Shown: positions 34,799-46,945 of the stretch, piece by piece
How the letters are laid out: every line of letters begins with the position of its first letter
Position numbering within the stretch: the first letter of the stretch is position 1
NCBI GenBank assembly: GCA_000263395.1
Contig: AJXE01000002.1
Location: 328,766-392,765 of the forward strand
DNA: 64,000 nucleotides
Source: Stutzerimonas stutzeri TS44
GTDB taxonomy: Bacteria > Pseudomonadota > Gammaproteobacteria > Pseudomonadales > Pseudomonadaceae
Direction of reading: 5' to 3'
Program-made: the position numbers and the translations under genes
Notes under the pieces: generated by a model
Seen by the model: only the letters and a program-made list of their open reading frames with translations
Databases searched by the model: none
What the model was told of the DNA's origin: nothing

Positions 34799-34807
34799 CC
34801 CCCGGCG

Positions 34808-35632
34808 CTACTCGATCTCGAACAATCCGTCACGAATCTGCGCCCCAGCCAGGCGTTGGCGGATGTCGTCGTCGATGCGCGGGTCGTCCGGAGCGTAGAG
34901 CATCACCTGGCGGTAGGCGTTGACGCGGTTGATCTCGCTGCCCAGGTAGTCCCACACCACGCGGGTGCACGCCGGGGTGCGGCGGTCGCCGCTGGAGACG
35001 CCGGTCTTCAGGCCGTTGAGGCGGCCGATGCGGCTCTTGAAGCTGGGGATGAGGATGGTCTGGCTCATCTCGTTGTCGGTCAGCGACTCGTAGTCGATGA
35101 GGAACAGCCGGTCCTGCAGGTAGAACGCCGCGCCCAGGTAGCGGCAGCGCACCACCCACTCCTCGGCCGGCGCGTTGCCGGCGCGCGAGCGTTCCTGGCG
35201 CTCCTGGCGCTCGAAGACGAAGCTGCCGCGATCCTCGCGCAGGTGCACCAGCGACAGCAGGATCTGCCCCGGCACCGACATGCAGTTGGCGTACTCGAAG
35301 TAGTAGCCGCAGTAGCGCGACAGCAGGCTGCTGGCGTTGTCGCGCAGCGGCTGGAACAGCTCCAGCAGCGGATCGCTGGCGCCACTGTGCTCCTGGTCGT
35401 GGCGGCGCAGGCCGATCAGCTGGGCGAACTGCTCGCTGGGCTGGCCCAGTTCGTAGGCCTCGACGCCGAAGAAATCGCAGATGCGCTTGAGGTTGTGCGC
35501 GGTCGGCCGGCTCTGGCCACCGAGGTAGCGGTTGAACTGCGCGCGGTTGATGCCGAGCTTGCGGCAAACCTCGGCGATCGAGCGGTAGTGGCTGCACAGC
35601 AGTTTGAGGTTGTCACCCAGGTGTTCGTACAT
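34808..35632 (-). CDS. XRE-type helix-turn-helix regulator
   Basis: 274 aa. Residues 1-65 form an XRE HTH (S-I-A-E-V-C-R-K-L-G-I-N-R-A-Q-F-N-R-Y-L, in two parts). The rest is an uncharacterised ligand/partner domain with a Tyr/Phe-rich segment (S-R-Y-C-G-Y-Y-F-E-Y) and a C-terminal LFEIE. It is convergent with the amino-acid permease and divergent from the AGCS symporter, so control of either is conceivable. The regulated genes are unknown. Confidence 0.85.
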   Translation of the reverse strand: MYEHLGDNLKLLCSHYRSIAEVCRKLGINRAQFNRYLGGQSRPTAHNLKRICDFFGVEAYELGQPSEQFAQLIGLRRHDQEHSGASDPLLELFQPLRDNASSLLSRYCGYYFEYANCMSVPGQILLSLVHLREDRGSFVFERQERQERSRAGNAPAEEWVVRCRYLGAAFYLQDRLFLIDYESLTDNEMSQTILIPSFKSRIGRLNGLKTGVSSGDRRTPACTRVVWDYLGSEINRVNAYRQVMLYAPDDPRIDDDIRQRLAGAQIRDGLFEIE

Positions 35633-35784
35633 GGCGGCGGCCTACTGATGCTGGTGACGCGAGTCTAGCATCAACTCGCGTCGGTTCGCCGCGACCTGCG
35701 CAATTGCACGGCCAGGGGCTGCGGCCGAATCATTTCCGCCCTGCACGTTGTCTACTCGCAAAACAACAAGAGAGACCTTCCCCC

Positions 35785-37218
<1,434 letters not shown>

Positions 37219-37234
37219 GCACCCGCTCGCATCG

Positions 37235-37373
37235 GGCACCTCTAAAAACGTAGGCGAGGCAGCCAGCGCAAGGCGAAAACAGGCGAAAAAGCGCAGTTTA
37301 CGAGTGGTAAACGAGCATTTTTGAGCCTGTTTTCAACACAGCGATGGCAACGCAGATAGTTTTTAGCGGTGCC
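37235..37373. repeat. 139-bp imperfect palindrome (MITE-like)
   Basis: Ends are GGCACC-TCTAAAAAC on the left and GTTTTTAGC-GGTGCC on the right. An inner inverted pair AAAACAGGC (about 37275-37283) / GCCTGTTTT and GTTTAC / GTAAAC flank a 5-bp centre. Similar elements are dispersed in intergenic regions of many Pseudomonas genomes, as I recall. It encodes nothing and lies between the symporter and asparaginase genes, and could fold into a long RNA hairpin when transcribed. Confidence 0.8.
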
Positions 37374-37424
37374 TAACGATCGACAGGGGGCTCCCAGGCC
37401 CCCTGTTGCGTTTGAGGAGATCCC

Positions 37425-38417
37425 ATGCCGGCTTCCAGAAAGACCCTGGTGCTGTACACCGGCGGCACCATTGGCATGCAGCAGAGCGCCGACGGGCTGA
37501 TGCCCGCCTCCGGCTTCGCCGAACGCCTGCGCGCGCAACAGGCGCTGCAACCCGCGCGGGCGCTGCCAGACTGGCAGTTCCGCGAGCTGCTGCCGCCGAT
37601 CGACAGCGCCAACATGACCCCACACCACTGGCTGGCGATTGCCGCGGCGATCCGCCAGGGCGTCGAGCAGGACGGCTGCGACGCCGTGCTGGTGCTGCAT
37701 GGCACCGACACCCTGGCCTACAGTGCAGCGGCGCTGAGTTTCCTGTTGCTCGAGCTGGAGGCGCCGGTGCTGCTGACCGGCTCGATGCTGCCGGCCGGCG
37801 TGCCGGGCAGCGACGCCTGGGACAACCTGTTCGGCGCCCTGCAGGCCCTGCATGACGGCGCGGTAGCCGGCGTCCAGCTGTATTTCCACGACCACCTGCT
37901 GCACGGCGCCCGCGCCAGCAAGCTGGGCACCGCCAGCCTCGATGCGTTCGCCACGCTGCCGCGCCAGCGCCACGAGCCGCGCGGCAGCGGCATCCCGCCG
38001 CTTCTCGACTACCGCCAGCCACGCCAGCCGGTCGAGCTGGCGGTGCTGCCGCTGTATCCGGGCATCCAGGCGGCGCAGCTGCGCGCCGCGCTCGCCGGCA
38101 ACGTGCGCGGGCTGGTGCTCGAATGCTACGGCAGCGGCACCGGACCGTCCGACGATGCCGAGCTGCTGGCCGCGCTGGCCGAGGCCCAGGCGCGCGGCGT
38201 GGTGCTGGTGGCGATCAGTCAGTGTCCGCAGGGCCATGTGGATTTCGGCCTGTACGCCGCCGGCAGCCGTCTGGCCGCCTGCGGCCTGCTCGATGGCGGC
38301 GGCATGACGCGCGAGGCGGCGCTGGGCAAGCTGTTCGCCCTGCTCGGCGCAGGGCTGTCGCCCGCCGAGGTGGCGCACTGGTTCGCCGTCGACCTGTGCG
38401 GCGAGCGCGCCGACTGA
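37425..38417 (+). CDS. asparaginase
   Basis: 330 aa. The first catalytic Thr is in L-Y-T-G-G-T-I-G-M (about 8-16) and the second in V-L-H-G-T-D-T-L-A-Y (about 89-98), with S-M in G-S-M-L-P-A (about 121). No signal peptide is apparent, so a cytoplasmic type-I-like enzyme hydrolysing asparagine to aspartate and ammonia is likely. It starts behind GGAG and lies after the amino-acid symporter. The stop is 13 bp from the convergent sensor kinase gene. Confidence 0.93.
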   Translation: MPASRKTLVLYTGGTIGMQQSADGLMPASGFAERLRAQQALQPARALPDWQFRELLPPIDSANMTPHHWLAIAAAIRQGVEQDGCDAVLVLHGTDTLAYSAAALSFLLLELEAPVLLTGSMLPAGVPGSDAWDNLFGALQALHDGAVAGVQLYFHDHLLHGARASKLGTASLDAFATLPRQRHEPRGSGIPPLLDYRQPRQPVELAVLPLYPGIQAAQLRAALAGNVRGLVLECYGSGTGPSDDAELLAALAEAQARGVVLVAISQCPQGHVDFGLYAAGSRLAACGLLDGGGMTREAALGKLFALLGAGLSPAEVAHWFAVDLCGERAD

Positions 38418-38430
38418 CGCGCCGCCCGGC

Positions 38431-40929
<2,499 letters not shown>

Positions 40930-41056
40930 GGGAGCTCCAGCGCGCGGCGCGCTAACGGCTGATGGGCGAAAGCGGCGGGATCATATCACCGCGCCTGGCA
41001 AAACCCATTTTTGCCGATAGACGTACAGCAGGCCGTGCGCTGGCGCTTATCCAGCG

Positions 41057-43066
41057 CTAGCCGCGCCGGCGCGCCAGTGCCGCCAGCCGTACCGCCGCGT
41101 TGGCCTCGCCGTGGCCGGCGTAGCCATTGCGCCGCTGCAAAAGCTCGACGCAGAAGCGCCCCCCGAACGGCGCGGTACACACCTGCAGCAGCTCGCCGCC
41201 GTGCGCATCGCGGTCGTACAGCACATTGCCGCGGGCCAGGCGCTGCAGGGTGGCGTCGTCGAGCGCGAAGCGCGCGGCGAGGTCAGCGTAGTAGTTGCGC
41301 GGTATCTCCAGCAGCGCCACGCCGGCCTGCTGGAGGCGCTCCACCTCGGCGAGCAGGTCGTCGCAGGCGAAGGCGATGCGCTGCAGCCCGGCGCCGCGGT
41401 AGCGCGCCAGCGCGTGAGCGACCGCCGTGTCGTCGTTCGGCGAGGTTTCCAGCGGCAGGCGCACCTGGCCGCAGCGGCTATGCACGGCGCGGCTGCGGAT
41501 CAGCCCGCGGGGGTCGAACAGCACCGTCTCCTCGGCCACCTCGAAATCGAACAGGCTGCGGTAGAACAGCAGCCAGCTGGCCAGCCGCTCGGCCGGCAGC
41601 GCACAGGCCAGTTGGTCGATGCGCAGCAGGCCGCCGCTCGGCTGCGCCTGCGGGTCGATGCAAAAATCGGTGTCGTAGACGCTGTGTCCCGGCGCACCCG
41701 GTTCGACCAGATAGATCAGGCTGCCGTCCGGCGCGCGCACCGCCGGCACCTCCCGTTCGTCGGGGCCGACCAGGCCGCAGTAGGGCTGGGCGCGCAAGGC
41801 ACAGGCACGCTCCAGTGCCGACGCCTCGTGCTCGACCCGCAACGCCATCGCGCAGAGCGAGGTGCCGTGCGCGGCGAAGAAATCCGCGGCGAACGACTGC
41901 GGCTGGGCATTGAGCACGATGTTCGCCTCGCCCTGGCGATACAGCCACACCGCCTTGGAACGGTGCCGGCCGACGCGGGCGAAACCCAGGCGTTCGAGCC
42001 AGCCGCCGAGGCGTTCGGCCTGCGTGGCATCGACGGCGAATTCGAGGAAGTCGAGCTGCGCCTGGCTGGCGGCCGGCGGTGCGGCGAACAGCTTGCCGCG
42101 CGGCGTCGCGCCCTGCTGCTCCAGGCACTGGCGGGTCTGCTCCTCCAGATAGAGCAGCGCGCGCAGGCCGTCGGCGGCGCTGGTCGGCGCGGGCGCGGCA
42201 CGCAGGCCATCGTTGAAGATTTCCAGCGACAGCGGCCCGCGATAGCCGCTGCGCAGCACCGGCGCGAGAAAGCCGGCCAGATCGAACCCGCCCTGCCCCG
42301 GGAAGCAGCGGTGATGGCGGCTCCACGGCAGCACGTCGAGCGTGAGCAGCGGCGCATCGGCCAGCTGCACGAAGAAGATCTTCTCGGCGGGCAGCGCGGC
42401 GATGCCGGCCGGATCGTCGCGCAGCGCCAGGGTGTGGAAGCTGTCGAGGACGATGCCGAGCGCCGGGTGATCGGCCTGCGCCACCAGTTCCCAGGCCTGG
42501 CCCCAGGTCTGTACATGGCGGCCCCAGGCGAGTGCCTCGTAGCCGATGCGCAGGCCGCGGGCCTGCGCGCGCTCGGCCAGCTGGGCGAGGTCGGCGGCGA
42601 GAATGCCCGGCTCGCCCAGCGTCTCGGCCTGGGTGTTGCTGCAGACCAGCAGCAGGTCGGTGCCCAGTTCCTGCATCAGGTCGAACTTGCGCTCGGCACG
42701 CTCGAGGTTGCGCTGCACGAGCTCGCGCGGGCAGCCCTCGAAGTCGCGGAACGGCTCGAACAGCGCGATGCCGATGCCCAGCTCCTCGCACAGCCGCCGC
42801 ACCTCGGCCGGGCTGCCCGGGTGATGCAGCAGATCGGTCTCGAACAGCTCGACCGCGTCGAAGCCGGCCGCGGCGATGGCGCGCAGCTTGTTCGGCAGGC
42901 TGCCGCTCAGCGAAACGGTGGAAATTGCCCGCGGCCAGCGCCAGCCGCGCTCGCCGGGACGCATCCGGAGCGGCGTGGCGACCGCCTGGGCGCGGTTCAC
43001 CCGCGGGAATGCCGCCAGGCTGGCGGCCAGCGGCACGGTGGCCGGCTCAGTGCGCGGTGCGATCAT
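41057..43066 (-). CDS. quiC: 3-dehydroshikimate dehydratase fused to a VOC/HPPD-like domain (QuiC type)
   Basis: 669 aa from 43066; an internal ATG at 42964 would remove a 34-residue leader. The N-terminal AP-endonuclease-2 barrel (about 45-300) begins I-S-T-V-S-L-S-G-S-L. It has candidate metal ligands E177 (Y-E-A), D208 (V-L-D-S) and E282 (L-S-L-E-I). It should dehydrate 3-dehydroshikimate to protocatechuate. The C-terminal half (about 335-660) resembles 4-hydroxyphenylpyruvate dioxygenase, but two of the three expected Fe ligands differ: Q485 (I-D-Q-L-A) and R563 (L-Q-R-I-A) instead of His, while E641 is kept. It overlaps the A-T-TE gene by 20 bp upstream. Confidence 0.88.
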   Translation of the reverse strand: MIAPRTEPATVPLAASLAAFPRVNRAQAVATPLRMRPGERGWRWPRAISTVSLSGSLPNKLRAIAAAGFDAVELFETDLLHHPGSPAEVRRLCEELGIGIALFEPFRDFEGCPRELVQRNLERAERKFDLMQELGTDLLLVCSNTQAETLGEPGILAADLAQLAERAQARGLRIGYEALAWGRHVQTWGQAWELVAQADHPALGIVLDSFHTLALRDDPAGIAALPAEKIFFVQLADAPLLTLDVLPWSRHHRCFPGQGGFDLAGFLAPVLRSGYRGPLSLEIFNDGLRAAPAPTSAADGLRALLYLEEQTRQCLEQQGATPRGKLFAAPPAASQAQLDFLEFAVDATQAERLGGWLERLGFARVGRHRSKAVWLYRQGEANIVLNAQPQSFAADFFAAHGTSLCAMALRVEHEASALERACALRAQPYCGLVGPDEREVPAVRAPDGSLIYLVEPGAPGHSVYDTDFCIDPQAQPSGGLLRIDQLACALPAERLASWLLFYRSLFDFEVAEETVLFDPRGLIRSRAVHSRCGQVRLPLETSPNDDTAVAHALARYRGAGLQRIAFACDDLLAEVERLQQAGVALLEIPRNYYADLAARFALDDATLQRLARGNVLYDRDAHGGELLQVCTAPFGGRFCVELLQRRNGYAGHGEANAAVRLAALARRRG

Positions 43067-45746
43067 GGTCGGGGGACTCGGTGAGGGAAATCAGCGGAGC
43101 GGACTCGGCCTGCTCCAGCAGGGCGCGCAGCGGCGTGGCGATCGAGGCGGTGTAGTCCTTCACGCAGCGGTGATGACCGCCGAGCACGTCATAACTCTCG
43201 AAGCGGATGCCCATGTTGCGCCACGCATGACTGTTGTAGTCGGCGGAGAAGTACACCACCGGCGCCGCCAGCCGCCCGGGCAGGTAACGCGCCATCGCCA
43301 GCGAGTAGCGCTGGAAGCGTTCGCGCACCTCCAGGTCGCGCGCCGTCGGCGCGGCCTCCGCACCGGCGCGGCGCAGCAGGCGCCCGCCGAGCTTGCGCAG
43401 CAAGTTGGCGATACGCTTGGGATAGGGCCATTTGCTGGTCTCGCCGAAGCGGCTCAGCGCCTCGTAGGTGCGCGCCAGCAGCGCTTCCGACAGCAGCGCG
43501 TCGGTGCTGCGCAGGATGGCGCGCGACCAGGGCCGCACATTGGCGGTCGGCGGGTCGATCAGCGCGACGATCTCCACCTCCGCGCCGGCCTCGATCAGCA
43601 GCCGCGCGGTTTCGAACGCCACCAGCGCGCCGTTGCAGTAGCCGCCGATGCGATACGGACCGCGCGCCTGGCGTTCGAGGATCAGCGGCAGCCGCGCGCG
43701 CGCCATCTGCTCGACGGATGCGGGAATCGGCTCGTTGTCCAGGCCGTGCGGGGCGATGGCGATCAGCGGTTGCCGCGCGCCGAGCAGCTTGGCCAGGCGG
43801 CGGATGTAGTAGCCGCCCTGGGCGAAGTCGCCATGGAACCAGAACAGCGGCGTGTGCTGCGGATCCGGGTTGAACTCGATCACCGGGATCACCTGTCCGG
43901 CGAGATCCTGCAGGCGCGCGGCGAGCTGGCGCGCGCTCTCCTCGACCAGCACCGACTCGGGAATCATGCGCCCGAGCAGCTGTTCGAGTTCGGCGAGCAT
44001 CTCGGTGGCGAGCAGCGAGTCGCCGCCGCAGTCGAAGAAGTTGTCGTCCGGACCGACCGCGTCGGTCTTCAGCAGCCGTCGCCAGACGCTCAGCACCTCG
44101 CGCTCCAGCGGCCTCAGCTGCGCCTCCGGCGTGCCGGCGCGCTCACGCGCCTGGGCGGCGCGCAGTGCCAGCAACGCATCGCTCAGGCGGTGGCGCAGCA
44201 CCTTGCCGGTCAGCCCGCGCGGCAGTTCGTCGAGCAGCTGGATGCGCCGCGGCACCTTGAAATACACCAGTTCGCCGCGCAGGAACTCGCGCAGCGCCTC
44301 GGCTTCCACCTGCATGCCCGGGCGCAGCACCACCGCGGCGGCGACGTCCTGGCCGAGGCGCGGATGCGGCACGGCGAACGCGGCGGCCTCGGCCACCGCC
44401 GGGTGGCGCAGCAGCGCGTCGTCGACTTCCTGCAGACTGACCTTTTCGCCGCCGCGGTTGATCACCTCGCGCAGGCGCCCGTGCAGGCGCAGGAAGCCAT
44501 CTTCGTCGAGGCTGCCGAGATCGCCGCTGTGGAACCAGCCATCGCGAAAGGCCGCCTGGTTCAGCGCCGGGTCGCCGAGGTAGCCGGCCATCAGCGTCGG
44601 CCCGCTGAGCAGCACCTCGCCGCGCTCGCCGGCGGCGACCGACGTGCCCGCCTCGTCGACGATGCGCACGCAACCGGGCAGCGGCCGGCCGACCGTGCCG
44701 GCCTTGTGCTCGCCGGCAAACGGCGTGTTCGCCGCGACCTGCGCGGCCTCGCTGGAGCCGTAGTGTTCGAGCAGCGGCATGCCCAGCGCCGTCTGCAGGC
44801 CGTCAATGATGTCGCGCTGCAGCGGCGCGCCGCCCGAGGAGGCGAAGCGCAACCGATGGCCGGCGAACGATTCGGGGCGGCTGTGGCTGGCTTCGAGCAC
44901 CGCGCGATGCAGCGCCGGGCCGGCGGAATACCAGCTCGGCTGGAGCGTTTCGAGCCACTCGTGCAGGTCCACGGTCGCCGGGCTGAGCGGAAACGCCACG
45001 CTGCCGCCGCTCAGCAGCGGGGTGAGGATGGTCACCTTGAAGCCGTGCGAGTAGTACGGCGCCGAGACGCACAGGCAGCGGTCCTCGGCGCTCAGGCGGA
45101 ACCAGCGCTGCCAGTTCCGCGCGGCGGCGAGCATGTTGCGGTGGCTGAACGGGATCAGCTTGGGCCGCGCGGTGGTGCCGGAGCTGCGCAGGATGAACGC
45201 CGGCGCGTCCGCTTCCGGCTCGGCATCGGGTGCCGGAACGGCTGCCGCCGTGACACGCAGCAGCAGGCCGGCGCTGCCGTCTTCGGCGGGCTCGGCGATG
45301 AGCAGCGGCAGGTCGTGCCGGTGCGCGGCGCGATAGCCGGCGTCGGGGCCGCCGTCGATGATCAGCAGCGCATCGAGCGGCAGCTGTTCGAGGAACTGGT
45401 CCAGCTCGGCCGAGCCGAGGCGCGGGTCGAGCGGCACGGCGACCGCCGAACAGGCGACGCCGAGGATGCCGACGGCGGCCTGGGCGGCGTCGGGGATCAT
45501 CACGCCGATCTTCGCCTCGCGACCGAGGCCGGCCCGGCGCAGTTGGCGGCGGATGCCGTCGAGCTGATCGCACAGGGCGCCGCGATCCAGCGGGCCGAAG
45601 CGCGTGGCGAGCAGTGCCGGCCGCTGCGGAGCGGCAGCGGCCAGGCGTGCCAGTGCACGGTAGAGCGTCGGCGCCGTGGCGACCGGGTCGCACACGGGCG
45701 CTGCCGGGTCCAGCACGGCCCCGGTCGATTCGAGGGAATGTGTCAC
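43047..45746 (-). CDS. A-T-TE enzyme (AMP-ligase, carrier protein, thioesterase with Cys nucleophile)
   Basis: 899 aa from GTG 45746 with AAGGA 8 nt upstream; a GTG at 45791 has only 3-nt spacing. Adenylation domain (about 20-525): core loop R-S-S-G-T-T-A-R-P-K (about 187-196), Y-G-S-S-E-A and the acyl-activating Lys in L-T-G-K-V-L (K505). Carrier domain: D-N-F-F-D-C-G-G-D-S-L with attachment Ser577. Thioesterase-type hydrolase domain (about 625-885): nucleophile elbow I-G-G-Y-C-N-G-A, with Cys704 in place of Ser, Asp731 (L-I-D-P-P) and a His pair at 858-859. It activates an acid, holds it on the carrier and releases or transfers it. The QuiC neighbour suggests protocatechuate as the acid. 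The product is unknown. Confidence 0.85.
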   Translation of the reverse strand: MTHSLESTGAVLDPAAPVCDPVATAPTLYRALARLAAAAPQRPALLATRFGPLDRGALCDQLDGIRRQLRRAGLGREAKIGVMIPDAAQAAVGILGVACSAVAVPLDPRLGSAELDQFLEQLPLDALLIIDGGPDAGYRAAHRHDLPLLIAEPAEDGSAGLLLRVTAAAVPAPDAEPEADAPAFILRSSGTTARPKLIPFSHRNMLAAARNWQRWFRLSAEDRCLCVSAPYYSHGFKVTILTPLLSGGSVAFPLSPATVDLHEWLETLQPSWYSAGPALHRAVLEASHSRPESFAGHRLRFASSGGAPLQRDIIDGLQTALGMPLLEHYGSSEAAQVAANTPFAGEHKAGTVGRPLPGCVRIVDEAGTSVAAGERGEVLLSGPTLMAGYLGDPALNQAAFRDGWFHSGDLGSLDEDGFLRLHGRLREVINRGGEKVSLQEVDDALLRHPAVAEAAAFAVPHPRLGQDVAAAVVLRPGMQVEAEALREFLRGELVYFKVPRRIQLLDELPRGLTGKVLRHRLSDALLALRAAQARERAGTPEAQLRPLEREVLSVWRRLLKTDAVGPDDNFFDCGGDSLLATEMLAELEQLLGRMIPESVLVEESARQLAARLQDLAGQVIPVIEFNPDPQHTPLFWFHGDFAQGGYYIRRLAKLLGARQPLIAIAPHGLDNEPIPASVEQMARARLPLILERQARGPYRIGGYCNGALVAFETARLLIEAGAEVEIVALIDPPTANVRPWSRAILRSTDALLSEALLARTYEALSRFGETSKWPYPKRIANLLRKLGGRLLRRAGAEAAPTARDLEVRERFQRYSLAMARYLPGRLAAPVVYFSADYNSHAWRNMGIRFESYDVLGGHHRCVKDYTASIATPLRALLEQAESAPLISLTESPDHDRTAH

Positions 45747-45802
45747 GCTGTCTGTCCTTGGCCGAGAGGCGACCGGAGTCGCTTTCCTCACTGGCCTCTA
45801 AG

Positions 45803-45840
45803 ACAGCGTGCGTCGAAAAAGTTGCCTGAACTACAGCGTG
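45803..45840. promoter_or_regulatory. direct repeats upstream of the A-T-TE gene
   Basis: ACAGCGTG occurs at 45803-45810 and again at 45833-45840. The 30-bp spacing puts the sites about three helical turns apart and in front of the minus-strand start at 45746. A pair of operator sites is plausible; no regulator gene is assigned. Confidence 0.4.
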
Positions 45841-45911
45841 TTATCGGGAACTGCTATGAAAAGTACGCTAACCGCTGCGCTTTCCCAGCAAATTTCTCGA
45901 TCTGATCCGAC

Positions 45912-46610
45912 TCACTCCGCCCGGTAGCGCGCCCGCGGCGTGGCCATCGGCAGCGGGCCGTCGCCGATCAGACGGAAGGCGCCGGTCTGCGCATCGTAGG
46001 CGCGAATCTCGCTGGTGCCGATGTTGTAGACCCAGCCGTGGATGAACAGCTGGCCGCTGGCCAGGCGCGCGGCGACCGACGGGTGGGTGCGCAGGTGGTC
46101 GAGCTGGGCGACCACGTTTTCCTCGGTGAGGATGCCCAGGGTGTGCTCGTTGGCACAGCCGCAGTTCTCCTCCACCACGTGCCGGGCGACCTCGGCGTGG
46201 CGCAGCCAGGCCTTCACCGTGGGCATGCGCTGCAGCGGCGCCGGGTCGAGCACCGCCTTCATCGCGCCGCAGTCCGAATGTCCACAGATGATGATGTGCT
46301 GCACGCCGAGCGCCACCACGGCGAACTCGATCGCGGTGGAGACGCCGCCGAGCATCTGCCCGTAGGGCGGCACCACGTTGCCGACATTGCGGGTGACGAA
46401 CAGGTCGCCCGGCGAGCTCTGGGTGATCAGCTCGGGAATGATCCGCGAGTCGGCGCAGGTGATGAACATCGCCCGCGGCTTCTGCTCGAAGGCGAGCTTC
46501 TCGAACAGCTCGCGCTGCTGCGGGTAGATCTCCTCGCGAAAGCGCTTGACCCCACCGATGATGTGATCGAGCGCCTCCTGGGCACTTTCGTTGCGTTGCT
46601 GATTGCTCAT
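45912..46610 (-). CDS. beta-carbonic anhydrase
   Basis: 232 aa from ATG 46610. The zinc ligands are C-x-D in F-I-T-C-A-D-S-R (about residue 54) and H-x2-C in I-C-G-H-S-D-C-G-A (about 114-117). The R-N-V-G-N-V-V-P-P motif lies between. It interconverts CO2 and bicarbonate in the cytoplasm. Third gene of an sbtA-sbtB-carbonic anhydrase set on the minus strand, 31 bp after sbtB. Confidence 0.95.
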   Translation of the reverse strand: MSNQQRNESAQEALDHIIGGVKRFREEIYPQQRELFEKLAFEQKPRAMFITCADSRIIPELITQSSPGDLFVTRNVGNVVPPYGQMLGGVSTAIEFAVVALGVQHIIICGHSDCGAMKAVLDPAPLQRMPTVKAWLRHAEVARHVVEENCGCANEHTLGILTEENVVAQLDHLRTHPSVAARLASGQLFIHGWVYNIGTSEIRAYDAQTGAFRLIGDGPLPMATPRARYRAE

Positions 46611-46641
46611 GTTCGACTCTCGCAAGGTGTATTGGCGCGCC

Positions 46642-46944
46642 TCAGAATTTCTCCGGGCGCAGCACTTGTACTTCGGCGAGGTAGCAGACCATCGCGAAGT
46701 GTTCGTAATAACGGGCCTGCAGGTGTTCGGCGATGCGCTCGGCGATCTCGCGGCTGCAGATCACTTCCAGGCGGATGTTGCCGTCGGTGTTCCACTCGGC
46801 GCTGCGCACGCCGCGGCTGCCGCTGCCGCGTGCGTCGGACAGGGTCCAGCCGGGTGCGCCGAGCGCCTGCAGGTCGGCTTCCAGCTTGTGCTCCAGCGCC
46901 GCTTCGCAGATCACCGTGAGCAGGGTGCGGGTGTGTGCGTTCAT
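46642..46944 (-). CDS. sbtB: PII-like regulator SbtB
   Basis: 100 aa, the SbtB size. The PII fold is suggested by L-L-T-V-I-C-E-A at the N terminus and the T-loop/nucleotide segment G-A-P-G-W-T-L-S-D-A-R-G-S-G-S-R-G (about 29-45). In cyanobacteria, SbtB binds adenine nucleotides and regulates SbtA; the same pairing here (the sbtA gene ends one base before it) implies control of the transporter. It is not the GlnB/GlnK type: the T-loop lacks the uridylylated Tyr context. Confidence 0.9.
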   Translation of the reverse strand: MNAHTRTLLTVICEAALEHKLEADLQALGAPGWTLSDARGSGSRGVRSAEWNTDGNIRLEVICSREIAERIAEHLQARYYEHFAMVCYLAEVQVLRPEKF

Positions 46945-46945
46945 C

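Noticed and set aside
41037..41056. Inverted repeat GCGCTGG/CCAGCGC after the dehydratase gene as a terminator
   Set aside because: Short stem and no T tract on either strand, so it was not called as a terminator.
42876..45905. 1009-codon plus-strand open frame
   Set aside because: It lies antisense to the A-T-TE and dehydratase genes. It is His/Gly/Arg/Gln-rich, a shadow caused by high GC at third positions, with no domain.
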